Of a stretch of DNA of 64,000 nucleotides, positions 25,369-36,212 are shown in pieces. Below the pieces are notes generated by a model that was given only the letters and a program-made list of their open reading frames with translations, ran no database searches and was not told the origin of the DNA. The stretch lies in NCBI RefSeq assembly GCF_025698545.1, contig NC_068569.1:12214001-12278000 (forward strand), given 5' to 3'. Source of the DNA: Gossypium raimondii (taxonomy: Eukaryota > Streptophyta > Magnoliopsida > Malvales > Malvaceae). A program made the translations under genes and the position numbers. The stretch's first letter is position 1. Each line of letters begins with the position of its first letter.

Positions 25369-25821
25369 GGGCAAAATACCAAAAAAAGCTACTTTTTTTA
25401 AATTTATCGAAATGGGCCCGATATTTTATTATTTACCAAAATCAGCCATTTTCGCCCAAATCGTGTCCACGTCAACACGAAGTCAGAGGACATGTCAGCA
25501 AATTGCGTCCACGTCAGAGCGCTTTGTTGACGTGGCAACAAATCACGCTTACGTAGACACGATTTGTTGCCACGTCAACAAAGCGCTTTGACATGGACGC
25601 GATTTGCTACCACGTACGCGCCCCTGGGGACGCATTTTTCCCGTTTTTCCCACATTAGGTTTTTGGTTTTTAGGGTTAGGGTTTAGGGTTTTTAGGATTT
25701 TTAAGGTTTTGGAGAAAAAAGTAAACAATTAAGGGGTTAGGGTTTCCTAATTAAATTAATTATAATTTATTTAAAATTGGATTACGTTGCGTGTTTATGG
25801 GTTTTTAAGATAAAATCAAAG

Positions 25822-26157
25822 CAGGATGCTTTATCAGAAGAATTTCAAGTCGCTACGACGCAATGCGCTTTTGCTCTGATGGGTCCTTCAAAAATAATTT
25901 CGAGTTGACGTTTCTGAGAAATAGTATAAAAAACGCTTCAAGCAGGATGCTTTATAAGAAGAATTTGTGAAATCGCGCCCTCGTGGACGTGCTTTTGCTA
26001 CAGTAGGTCCTGGAAGAAATAATTTCGATTTGACATTTCTGAGCAAATAGTATAAAACATGCTTCAGGCAGGCAGGATGCTTTGTGAGAAGAATTTGTGA
26101 AATCGCGCCCTCGTGGACGCGCTTTTGCTACAGTAGGTTCTAGAAGAAATAATTTGA
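25822..26157 (+). repeat. ~122-bp tandem repeat, 2.7 copies, inside the PMD element
   Basis: Three successive units share 'CAGGATGCTTTRTRAGAAG', 'CGCGCCCTCGTGGACG', 'CTTTTGCTACAGTAGGT' and 'TTTCTGAG..AATAGTATAAA'. Units 2 and 3 are much closer to each other than to unit 1, and unit 3 is incomplete. Confidence 0.8.
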
Positions 26158-26259
26158 AGAACGTATACCCGAGCATATCAGATTCTTTCTACTTCGGTTG
26201 AATCATTATCCGGATCCGGGAATGTGTCTCGTAACCAGTCCATCTCGATCCGACTTCCG

Positions 26260-26731
26260 TTAATTTTCTACGGAATAGCGCCTAAAAGCTCGTAGCACAA
26301 ATTGAACAAACCCGGTGGCTGGGAACTCGTCCACCGGCAATCCCAATTGCAGACTGACATCTTCCAAAGTGATAGTGCACTCTCCACATGGAAGATGGAA
26401 TGTGTGCGTCTCGGGTCTCCACCTCTTGATCAATGCACTAATAAGTTTCGGGTCCAACTTGCATCCCCGGCCTACCGTCGCCACGTGCCAAAAACCCGCT
26501 TCCCGCAGGTAGTTCTCTACCAACGGTGATAGAGGAGCATGCATATTTCGGATATAGCATTCCAATATCCGATCTACAGACTTTTATAACAAATAATAAA
26601 TTAATAATTATCTAAAAATGTATAAATAAAAAATTCTTAAATAATATTTAAAAATTAAATTTAACACTTACCATTTTCATTTGTTCGATGGATATGTGCT
26701 GATTATCAAGACGAGTCAATTCTCCGGCCAT
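26260..26731 (-). pseudogene. PMD (plant mobile domain / MAIN-like) gene remnant
   Basis: Exon 1 (26672-26731, 20 codons, MAGELTRLDNQHISIEQMKM) joins exon 2 (26260-26580) across a good GT-AG intron to give 126 residues. Exon 2 has the family signature: LREAGFWHVATVGRGCKLDP, LISALIKRWRPETHTFHLP, CGECTITLEDVSLQLGLPVD. That is the N-terminal part of the PMD domain found in MAIL proteins and in proteins named 'PP7 long form homolog'. Full-length relatives run several hundred residues. Related sequence continues past the stop on the same strand but no longer as an open frame, so this is a truncated, probably non-functional copy. It lies wholly inside a MULE-like element. The function of stand-alone PMD copies is not known to me. 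Confidence 0.8.
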
Positions 26732-27662
26732 TGATTTAATAATAAAGACAAATTTTTACGATTTAAAAAATTTTAAAAAATAAAAAAATTTAAAATTATT
26801 TAAAAATAGGGATTTAAAAGAAATTTAAGAGGAAATTGAGAGCAAATTGAGAGGAAATTTGAGAGAGGATTAGTTTGTGAAAAAAAATAAAGGGTGGGGG
26901 TATTTATAGATTTTTTTTTGACTGTTGGGGGGAAACGGTCAAAAAAATGACCATTGCACTGTTCACTCGCGGGGAAATCGTGTCCCCAGGGGCGCGCTAC
27001 GTGGCAACAAATCGCGTCCACATCAGCGCGCTTTGCTGACGTGGCAACATAGTGCTTACATGGACGCGATTTATGTCCACGTCAGCAAAGCGCTCTGGCG
27101 TGGATGTGATTTGCTGACACGACCCTTGACTTCACGCTGACGTGGACGCGATTTTGGGGAAAATGGCTCATTCTGATAAATAATAAAATACCGGGCCCAT
27201 TTCGGTAAATTTAAAAAAAATTAGGCTTTTAATTGTAAATTGCCCAAAGAAAAGGTAGTATTTAGTTATGGCCATTTGTAAAGCAAAGCAAAGGAAAACA
27301 GAGAAGAGAGGAGGGATGGGTTTTTTACCGAAACAATATATAAAAGAAATTTAATTATTGAAATAGGATTCCATGTCCATTATTTATAAGAATAGGTAAA
27401 GTACACATTAAATCGACGGTGTCGCTTGAGCAATTGGCGACACCAACCTCCATTGGCAGAAATTATTTAGGCAATGATTAGAATTTTTTTTTAAAAATTT
27501 ATGGTATAGCCTGAGCAATTGGCGACATCGGTAAGTATTTACTCCAAAATATATACATGTATTTTGTACTATTAGACCGAAAAATATTTTTTAATGGTGT
27601 CGTCGACGTGTCAGGTGGCAAAAAAAATTAATTAATATTTGATATATTTTTTATTTTTAAAA

Positions 27663-27809
27663 GATAAAAAAAGGCTTGAAACTTGGTTTGGGAGCCGAAC
27701 TCGTGACTGACCGGTCACGTCAGGCGACACCGCCTTGACGGCTTGCCATCAACATGATCGGTTAATCACAAGTTCAACTCCCAAACCGAATTTCAAGCCT
27801 TTTTTTATC
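27663..27809. repeat. Inverted repeat with 32-bp arms inside the left TIR
   Basis: 27663-27694 (GATAAAAAAAGGCTTGAAAC...) and 27778-27809 pair at 30 of 32 positions around an 83-bp spacer, so the TIR arm itself folds. A weaker version of the same foldback lies at 28804-28905 in the right arm. Confidence 0.8.
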
Positions 27810-28127
27810 TTTTGTTTTATTATATATATCATTGGGGGTTGGTTTCATCCCCCAACCCCCACACAAACAATTTGTTAAGAGAAAAAATAAAGTTAAGGAC
27901 CCAATCACAGCTGAAAAAGAAAGGTCCCTTTCCAAAAAACAAAAGGTATTTTAATTTTTTTGTAATATTAACATCAGATTTGTAATATTAATTTTTTTTT
28001 TGTAAAAATCATTATTATTAGTTTAAATTTGTTTTATCAAATCCCGCAGTATCTAACTAGGGCATAATCTATATGTTTGACTAGAAACTTTGAGGGGACC
28101 TTCCTTCCTTTTTTTTCCGGCTGTGGC

Positions 28128-28693
28128 TAGGGGTGTTCATTCGGTTAACCGACCCGAAATAACATTAACCGAATTAACCGACCTTTCAAAATCTTTAACC
28201 GTTAACCGAACCGAAATTTTTTCAAAAAATTAACGAACGAAATTTTTTCATTAATTGATTGGTTAACCAATTAACCAAAAATTATATGTTTTTTATTTTG
28301 GTTAAAATTAACCGAATTACCCGAATTAACCGAATTACCCGAATTAACCGAATTACCCAAATTAACCAAATTAACCAAATTGAATCACTACATAATTAAA
28401 TTATTTTTAGACTTTTAGACTTTAGTTTTAGTCTTAGTTTTAAAATTTTATTTTTATTTATTAAATTATTTGTAATTTAATTTTATGATTGGGTTGGGTC
28501 GGGTAATTGGGTTGGGTTGAATGATTGGGTTTAGATTGGGTTCGACCGGTTTCGAACCGAATTAACAGTTAACTGAAAAATTAAAAAATAATTAACCGAC
28601 CCCGACCGAAAAAATTCGGTTAACCGACCGATTAACCGAATTCGGTCGGTTAACCGAATTTTTTCGGTTTTACCCAAATTTTGCACACCCCTA
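28128..28693. mobile_element. hAT-like short element, CCGAATTAA-rich family, copy 1
   Basis: 566 bp with ends TAGGGGTGTTCA ... TGCACACCCCTA, flanked by an 8-bp duplication with one mismatch (GCTGTGGC at 28120-28127, GTTGTGGC at 28694-28701). Inner sequence alternates TTAACCGA / TCGGTTAA words and contains a short 'CCGAATTAACCGAATTA' array, so it is highly self-complementary. No coding capacity. TAGGGGTG-type TIRs and 8-bp duplications fit hAT. Confidence 0.85.
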
Positions 28694-29218
28694 GTTGTGG
28701 CTAGGTGCCTAGGTCTTTAGTTTTTTTGTTTTCTTAATAGGTTGTTTGTGTGGGGGTTGGTAGAAAATTTTAATATATATACATATAATATAATATAAAC
28801 AAAAGATAAAAAAAGCTTGAAACTCGGTTGGGAGCTGCTAACGACGTGACCAGTCAATCATGGGTTCGGCTTCTAAACAAAGTTTCAAGTCTTTTTTTAA
28901 TCTTTTAAAAAATAAAATATTTTAAATATTAATTAATTATGGTACCGCTTGACATGTCAGCAACACCATTAAAAAATATTTTCTTTTGATCTAACATTAT
29001 GAAATACAAATGTATATTTTGGGGTAAATACATATCAGTACCGCCGATTGCTCAGGCAACACCATAAAAAAGTTATTTTTTTAAAATTCTAATCATTGCC
29101 TAAATGATTATTGCTAGGGGAGGTTGGTGTCGCCGATTGCTCAGGGGGCACTGTCGGTTCACTGTGTAATTTGCATATTCTTGTAAATAATGAGCATGCA
29201 ATCCTATTTCAGTAATTA

Positions 29219-29606
29219 TGTCCAAATTGAGACTATTTACAAATTTTGAGGGTTAACTTTTAAAATTATAACTAAATCAATATAATATGTAAAAGTTAAG
29301 AGTTAAATTTGGTATTATACCGATTTTTTAACTATCATGTCACCCTCCCTTTAGTACAATTAACGGAAACGGGCAAAAAATAATAATCTCAATTAGTTGG
29401 GTGGCTAATTTAAAAATTCGTAGTTGAGTGACAAAAAAATTTCTATAATTGAGTAACCAATTTAAAAAAATCATAATTGGTTGACCAGAAAAAAATAGCC
29501 CATAATTAAGAACAAAATTCACATTGGACCCAAAACTTCTCTATTTCTCTTCCATCGCGTTTCGTGCCAATTTGTATGCTTCCCCTTTCAACTTTTTTGT
29601 TCTGGG
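29219..29606. other. Repeat remnant, no gene
   Basis: 29320-29510 has 'AGTTGAGTGACAAAAA' and 'TGAGTAACCAATTTAAAAA' words typical of GGGTAAAC/TCACTCAACT elements of this window, but no ends can be set. The 29521-29606 part is less AT-rich and may be old transcribed sequence. Confidence 0.35.
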
Positions 29607-30250
29607 TGGAGGTGATCATGGGCCGGGTGGTCCGGCCCGACCCAATAACCCGCCCGAAATATGGGAGGATTCGGGTAAAAATATTAGTTCGAAGTATGGG
29701 TTTGGGCAAAAAATAAGGCCCGCTTAGAAAATGGGTCGGGCCTCGGGCAAAACATTTTGGCCCGGGCCAGCTCGGCCCGAATATAATAAATATATATATT
29801 TTTTAAAAAATTTCTCATTTCCCCTCCCCATTTCCCATTTCCCTAATCCCCTAAAAATCCCTAAGCTCTTCCCTCCTTTTTTTATTTTAAAATTTTTAAT
29901 TTTTATATTTCAAATTTTAAAATTTAATTTTAATTATTAGTATTGTTAAATTTGTTGATATAATATTTCATGGGCAAGGGTTCTACTCTAAAATAAAAAT
30001 AAAAATTCTTTTTTTAACTCTTTATAATTTATAAAATTTTAAAATAGTAATGGTAAAATTACACTTTGCCCCTCAAATGATAAAAAAAGTTAATTAATCT
30101 TTTAAAAATTATAGAAATATAGGCTATTAAAATAGTAAAATCATTTTTTTTCTATCATAAAAAAAGGGCAGGGCCGGGTCGGGCTCGGGCCAGGCCTAAG
30201 AAGCAGGCTAAAATTTTTTCTAGACCCGGCCCGGCCCATGATCACCTCTA
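29607..30250. mobile_element. hAT-like short element, GGCCCGGGCC family, copy A
   Basis: 644 bp, ends TGGAGGTGATCATGGGCC ... CGGCCCATGATCACCTCTA, flanked by a perfect 8-bp duplication GTTCTGGG (29599-29606, 30251-30258). GC-rich self-complementary termini (CCCGGCCCGGCCC) surround an AT-rich, non-coding core. Same family as the elements at 49067 and 54678. Confidence 0.9.
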
Positions 30251-30258
30251 GTTCTGGG

Positions 30259-32541
30259 TAGATTTGACTCTTCCAAAGGTCCCCAAGCAACCAAGGATGG
30301 CCCTGGGTTTTGCTTCTCCTACTACAGATTCCTTGCTAGATTGTTTTTGCCTATCATATTTAGAACCGGGATCGGTCTAACACAAAAATTAAAACATAAT
30401 TCGCTACTTTTCTAAAATGTAATTTGTTAGGTAGTTTTCTTATTCATTTAATATGATTTATTGGATCCTAAATATATAGTTTTTTTGTGTTTATATAAAT
30501 ATATAACTCTAAAAAATAATTTAAGGATAAATCTCATAACTATAAATGAATTTTGATTTTATATAATTTTATTTGATTCAATTCTCATAGATTATTGACA
30601 CAATTATTAATATAGTATCATTTTAAGTTTATATATTACATACACAAATATAATTATTTATTTAATATAAAATAATTTAATATATTTATTCAAATGTATA
30701 TAATTTAATAAAAATTAAAACTTCATGTAAATAAAAATTATATATATAATTATATATCAAATTAAACATTAAATATATAATTTTAAAATTTACCTCTATA
30801 GTAAACAACGTTAGTTTTATTGAATTTATTGCTAGAATTGACCATTTCGAAAATCAGGAAGGAGATTCCGGTTTTTGGTAATAGAAGTTATTGCCCACAA
30901 GGTTTTTTTCTTTTTTTCGTGCTTTTAGGCTTTATCTGATTTTGGTGAAGATTAGTGTGCGTTTCGTTTTAAGAAATCATGATCGATTATTTTCATTTTC
31001 ATTTTCTTAAAAAATGGAAAATAGTGAATAAAATATACTTAGTTACAAATTTTGAGAATGATTTTGAAAAATAAAATATATAAAATTATGCTTTCACTGT
31101 TTTCAATTAAAATATTTTGGAAAAATGAAAAAAGTTAAAAATAAGAAAAAAATAATTTAAGTTTCATTTTATGTGTTAAATTTGCTGTGCAACTTTTTAT
31201 TTTAATAACCTTTAAACCTTTTTAACTTAAATATATTTTATTTTAAAATTGTAAAATATTTTAATAAATTATACTATAATTTAATTATTTAATTTTTTTA
31301 TTTTGAAAATACATACCAAACAATTTTCATTATTGAACACTTATCAGACATATCTCTTACTTTTTAAAAAATAGAAAATAAAAGTATTTCCTGAAAATGA
31401 AAAGGATTTTGTAGGTTGTATTTGCTTTATTATTATTATCTAAAAGAATGAATGGGTTGATTCAAATCTCGCCGTTGTTTGCTCTTGCTATTATTTGTTC
31501 TTCTTCTTGGGTTGATTATAGCTATCAGGTTGTGTTGTCTGGTTCTGCTCTGTTTCTGGGCCAAACTGAGGGACAACTACAACAATCAGTTTAAACTTAG
31601 TATATTAATATCAGGGGCATATATATATATATATATATATTCCTATATGTTTTAAGGGTATAAAGAGAAGAAGAATTATAGAAATTTGGAAGTGAATAAT
31701 CATTTGAATATGTGGTGTCAAGGTCTACCCTGCAATTGATTGAAACAGCGCAAGGGTTTAAAGCTGTAAATTTCCTCTAAATTGTCTTCTTCTTCTTTTT
31801 AGAATTATTTAGATGATAAAACGATGTTTCAGCATTTTATTTGTTCACCTCTGATTTTATTAATCCCCATCACCTGCCTTGATTTGGTTGGGTAAACTGC
31901 TTAATAGGATGTGCCTGTTACTGTATGTTTATATAGCCTGCAACTTATTTGTAATTAGTGTAGATGTTTAATTTGAATGTAAAATCTCGCATAATACATG
32001 ATGTAGTTGGTAGTTGATGTGGGATGGATGACATTATTTTAACAAACTTTCACCACCTTGCAGGCAGAGAGCTTATTCCATAATAAACTCGGAAAAAATA
32101 ACCCGCAAAAGAGTAACAGTAGAAAGTTTGATTTTTCTTATCAACAAAAAAAAAAAGAGCTAATTACTACTGGGTATTTTTTTTTTAAATATAGAAAACA
32201 AAATTACCTCTAGTTTTATGAAGTAGTTAATATCTTTAAAAAAATAAATTTTTTGATTGAATCATCAGTGTAGAAATAATTAGTGGAGCCAGCTCAGCAA
32301 TCAATATAGATTCATGAATATAATAAGAAGGATAACACTACTTTTTTTTTTATGACCCAAAGAGGCTCACAGGATTGACATGGCGATCCAAAGATGATAA
32401 TGACTAGTCTCTAAAACTAACTACAATTACTGGTTCATATGTCATATCTATGTATCCTGGAAAGGCAAAGCTGCCGTAGATACAGACTTAAATATCTTTC
32501 AAACATTAAATACGTTCCTCTGCATGGCCACGAGTGGACGC
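30259..32541. other. Intergenic region, possibly a decayed transcription unit
   Basis: No gene could be established. 30930-31400 resembles an AT-rich MITE with rough inverted ends. A small frame lies at 31448-31594 and a (TA)n run at 31619-31640. The sequence from 31640 to 32030 is less AT-rich than its surroundings but shows no conserved frame. Confidence 0.35.
31448..31594 (+). CDS. Doubtful 48-residue ORF with hydrophobic N-terminus
   Basis: The ATG-started frame gives MNGLIQISPLFALAIICSSSWVDY... ending SV. The hydrophobic start could pass for a signal peptide. No relative is recognised and there is no splice or promoter evidence, so this may be chance. Confidence 0.15.
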   Translation: MNGLIQISPLFALAIICSSSWVDYSYQVVLSGSALFLGQTEGQLQQSV

Positions 32542-33526
32542 CTATGCCTTACACTCTGGTGGTGGTGGGTGACGACTACCACGTCCATGACGCTCATCGT
32601 TGCAATAGTAGTAAATTCTGCATCGTTTTCGAACCCAGCTCAGTAGCTTTTTGCCTCGAGCACTAAGCCCTTGCATTTCCCAATCGCTTTTAGCGACGAA
32701 GTTTCTGTAATAAGCAACGAAAGGAGCCTTGGACCAATCTGTTTTCACCCTCCCACCTCTCGTCGCCCAATCATCCGCATCCCACAAACTGGCGTACAAC
32801 TTCATCCGCTGGTTATTGGGGTACGGAACTCCAATCGACTCTTCATTGTTGAACACCCTTATCGGGATGCTATCTACCAAGATTCTGAACAAAATATTAT
32901 ATGAAAATCTCGAGCAAGACCAAACTAATAATAATGAAGAGGATGGAATCGAGTGTTCTTACATGATGTTTTTGGGGTTCCATACAATGGAATAGGTGTG
33001 AAAATGCTTTGTTGGGTCGAACCAGAGGTGGAACCCTTCCTCTCTTCCCCCTTGTCCTTGGGTGAACACGTTAGTGTGAAGAGTGTAAGGAGAGCCACTT
33101 TTGTTGCCCAAGAACTCTAGGTCGATTTCATCGTGAGATGGTCCTTCTGAAGATAGCTGCAACGATTTAAAAAGAACAAAACAAAAGCATATCAATAGCA
33201 TGCATTTCATGAAATTACAAAGACTTGCAAAAAGAAATTAATTAGGGAGGTGAAGATCGTACGTAGAAGGTGGTAACAGTGCCAGCTGAGTTACCAGCAA
33301 TGAGCTTCATTTGCATGTTGAACCTTCCGAAGAGGTAGTCTCTGTTGGACTTGAAACCGGCGCCTCCAGCAGTTTTATCCATCGTGAGCCTCAGAAGATT
33401 ACCTCGACCAAGTATTCGAGCATGGCCGCCGCCCCATGTTATCTCCACATCTTGATGGAAATTATTGGCGGAAGCAGCAGCCATGAGAGAAAGCAAAAGC
33501 ATTGATGAAACTCTCAAGTTTCCCAT
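32542..33526 (-). CDS. Xyloglucan endotransglucosylase/hydrolase (GH16), short form
   Basis: Exons 33263-33526, 32963-33156 and 32542-32884 join in phase to 266 residues. A signal peptide covers about residues 1-20 ([20 protein letters not shown]). The active site is H96[10 protein letters not shown]: E98 as nucleophile and E102 as acid/base, with an N-glycosylation sequon N106-K-S right after it, as in secreted XTHs; Leu101 replaces the more common Phe. Downstream are DWATRGG and [16 protein letters not shown], then a C-terminal region ending [12 protein letters not shown]...PPPPECKA. XTHs cut and rejoin cell-wall xyloglucan. Compared with the usual ~285-295 residues the part after 'YRNF' is shortened by about 20-25 residues and lacks the usual ACVW...C segment, removing a normal disulfide pair. 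The upstream ATG is used; a TATA box precedes it. Related to the XTH22/23 group, tentatively. Confidence 0.92.
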
Positions 33527-33577
33527 CCTCAAAGTAAGTAAGAAAGAGAGTTAATGTTGTAGTTGAAACCATAAGGC

Positions 33578-33594
33578 TATCATATATATATATA
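33578..33594 (-). promoter_or_regulatory. TATA box of the XTH gene
   Basis: TATATATATATAT tract read on the minus strand, about 55-65 bases upstream of the start codon, in a position that would give a ~30-base leader. Confidence 0.55.
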
Positions 33595-34334
33595 GGTAAT
33601 GAACAGATCACAGGTTGTTTGATATATGACAAGTTGAAAACATGTTGCTGCACTAGCCACTATGTACTTTCCAAAACAAATTATACTTTAAAAGGAGCGT
33701 AAATGTAAAAAGTTAAAAACTTTATAATTATTTTTTATTTTTAAAAGTACTTATATTGTATACATAACATATGAAATTAAAAAATTGGACTTACACATAT
33801 TGAATATTGGAAAGTGGGCTCAAAGTCCATTGAGTCTAACCAAAAAATAAATTAAATGCCCAGTAGATCCTTAAACTTTGTGGAAGATGGTGACCAGATG
33901 GGCTATAATCCAGCTACTTTTATTTGGGGACTTTGGGCTCAAACTTGCTTTGTAGACAAAATTAAATCATTTAACCATATAAATTTAGATTGATATAGAG
34001 GGTTTCAGGTTCAGTGAAAAAGGTTGACTTGGAATCAGCCTTTGAGCAAAATATATAAAGAGCAATTGAGAATGATCTGCAAAACCGTGAACGAAAATGG
34101 AGTCGTACTTTAAAAGCACCATCCTCTAAATGGTCAAGACTGAAAATTAAAGCAGTATTGGAAATCGCTTCTACAGCTCAAAATCCTTGTTGAAACAGCC
34201 ACGGAAGAAACAAATCAGAATTTGCTAATGAGGCAAACAGAAAAAGAGAAAGCCATTGGAGTTTTCCAGGTCCTCAAAACCAATGTATCTTCAAGCTCAG
34301 CAGCTAGTATAGAAGAAGAAGAACTCTATACAAG
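33595..34334. other. XTH upstream region and 3' flank of eIF4E
   Basis: Contains the XTH promoter (right of 33578) and probably the eIF4E 3' UTR (about 34050-34334). No repeats with definable ends. Confidence 0.4.
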
Positions 34335-36035
34335 TCATACAGTGTAGCGATTCTTGGCACCTCTTTCACGTTTTGCATCCTCCTGGAAAACCAAATACAA
34401 GCATTTGTTTATATACCCCACACAACTAGGACAAACAAAAAAATAAAGCATTAATATGAAAGATCTGTAACTCAAAAAATAATCCTTACATGAAATATGA
34501 AGCCTATAGTTTCCTTATGACCAAGTAACTCTTTCCACTGTTTTCCAATGCTTATCTGCATTTAAACCAAAAAAGAAAAAAAATATGGTTGCAGAATTGC
34601 ACAATCCATTAAAATATTGGGTTTTGGAAATTACACGAGTGAAGCAAATTCTGGTTACCTGAGCAGTTTCATTGGTGGCATTCTTGGTCCACAATGCTAT
34701 TTTTTCCTGCCTGCCTCTCACGTTGACAACTGCTCCACAGATCTCATCGCCATACCGGAACTGTTCTCCGATCAAAGCCAGCAACTAGTAGAGCAGAAGA
34801 TATAGAAGAGATTAAGCCTTATATATATAAACAAGTGCGCGGAACGATACCGTGTACAGCCAACACCTATCTGACTTTCCCCTATGGAACGTTACAGACC
34901 ATTTGCCTCCATTAGCACAAACAGGGTCTTCCCACTTTGGCTCAATCTTATATTTGAAACAATGAAAGTCAGCTCCCACAGCTAACTTGCTTGGGTGATG
35001 AACGTTATTGTAAAGGCTGTAATAAAAGAAAGTTGATGAATGGCAGCAACATAAACAGCATTCTTTCATGATCACATAACTTACAAACATGGAAGCACCA
35101 AGCAATGATTCGAAATATTTATAGATGAAGAGTTAATGTGTCCCAACAAAATCATATTCCACAAGGTTGGTTGTAATGGATTAAAGAACACCTTAATCAC
35201 ATCCAAATAAAATGAAACAGAGGCTAGGAAACAGCATTCACTAGTAGGCAGCTCCACCAAGATCCTTACAGAAAACATTGTTCCATGAAAACATTCGTCA
35301 TATATCGTACAACAACGATGCAAAAACCAAAACTTAATTTTTCTTTTTGATATTCTTCATGTCTCCATATATTCGGGGTTAGTAGCTGTCCGTCCCAACA
35401 ATGTCATCTCTAGAGTTCGAACCTAAATTTTTTCTCCTTGTCTTACCATTGCACCCAACTATTTAAAACCAAAAACCAAAACTTAATTTAAGTGTAATGA
35501 GCAATAGCTTGGAGTGGGGATGGAATAATTCATTTTACTAATTGAATGACAGGCTGATTTCGGTTTAGGTTTCCATTGATAGCAACATACAAAAACCTAT
35601 ACATCACGATGGATCAATTTCAGAAATAAAAAAGAAGCCCTAGGAATAAATGATTTTTAGAACGTTTATTTTCCAAATTTCAAGAAACACAAACGTCTAC
35701 AAAATAACAGCACCGTAATTGGCGAGAGAAAAGAAAAAGGAAAAAGATTTTCCAGTAAAAATCTTAAAAGAACACAAAAAAGGGAATTGAAAAAGAAGAA
35801 AGAAAAAACCACAATAAAATCAATACTCTGAACGAAAATTTAATGAGAGAGGAAAGAAAAACCTCCAGAATTGTTCAACAGTGGAAAAAGTGTAAATAGC
35901 GCGCATAGAACTGCCCCAAGTAGCATGCTTGGATTTGGCAGATGGGTTATCGAACCAGAAGGTCCACAAGTGTTCCAGCTGGTGAGGCTGCTCCATTATA
36001 CCTTTTTTTTGGCGAAGGTAACGTCGTATCGTCAT
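34335..36035 (-). CDS. Cap-binding translation initiation factor eIF4E
   Basis: Exons 35863-36035, 34851-35016, 34659-34784, 34490-34555 and 34335-34382 join in phase. The core is clearly eIF4[110 protein letters not shown] and the end KNRYTV. The conserved tryptophans that stack on the cap are present, including WEDP. eIF4E recruits mRNA to ribosomes and is a classic potyvirus susceptibility factor. The N-terminus is odd: from the ATG at 36035 it reads [18 protein letters not shown], 192 residues in total, while the acidic family-type leader is found upstream in other frames (see finding). An internal ATG at 35996 (MEQPHQLEH) is an alternative start. It is the cap-binding eIF4E rather than the eIF(iso)4E type by these motifs. 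Confidence 0.9.
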
Positions 36036-36203
36036 CCCCCTCCTCTTTCAGGTTAGGATTACGGTTCTTATTCTCCTCTTCCTTGGTGCTCAAACGATTT
36101 CAGATTTTCCTCTACCCCCATTCTTTCTTTCGCTTCCCCTTCGTTTTGGATTTCGTTTTCTTCACAAGACACGAAGGCTTTCTTTCCTGATTAGCTCGTG
36201 GAT

Positions 36204-36212
36204 CTTATATAT
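36204..36212 (-). promoter_or_regulatory. Probable TATA box of the eIF4E gene
   Basis: TATATAAG on the minus strand, about 85 bases upstream of the ATG at 36121 and 170 upstream of the ATG at 36035. The spacing suggests that transcripts include the upstream ATG. Confidence 0.45.

Larger units (their letters stand above)
25369..27245. mobile_element. MULE-like element carrying a plant mobile domain (PMD) gene remnant
   Basis: Flanked by a perfect 9-bp duplication AAAGAAAAG (25360-25368 and 27246-27254). Long TIRs start GGGCAAAATACC / GGGCAATTTAC and include the matching block 'AAATGGGCCCGRTATTTTATT' followed by CG-rich repeats (GACGTGG, ACGCGATTTG, CCCCTGGGGA/CCCAGGGG) in both arms, about 250 bp each. 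The 1877-bp body contains the PMD frame at 26260-26731 and a tandem array at 25822-26157. No transposase is visible, so it would be non-autonomous. Association of PMD genes with Mutator-type elements in plants is known. Confidence 0.85.
27352..29218. mobile_element. Long-inverted-repeat element, interrupted by a hAT-like element
   Basis: The left arm (27352-27870) and right arm (about 28735-29218) are reverse complements over ~500 bp: 'TAATTAYTGAAATAGGATT' at the ends, then the 'YGAGCAATYGGCGACACCAACCTCC' block, and innermost 'GGGGGTTGG'. An 'AGCAATTGGCGACAY' word recurs within the arm. The core (about 27870-28735) holds the hAT-like insertion at 28128-28693. No coding frame. A target duplication could not be fixed, so the superfamily is open (MULE-like by structure). 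Confidence 0.65.

Noticed and set aside
25668-25702. TTTAGGG-like words suggesting interstitial telomere repeats
   Set aside because: Only two or three degenerate units within the PMD element; explained by T/G-rich sequence of the element.
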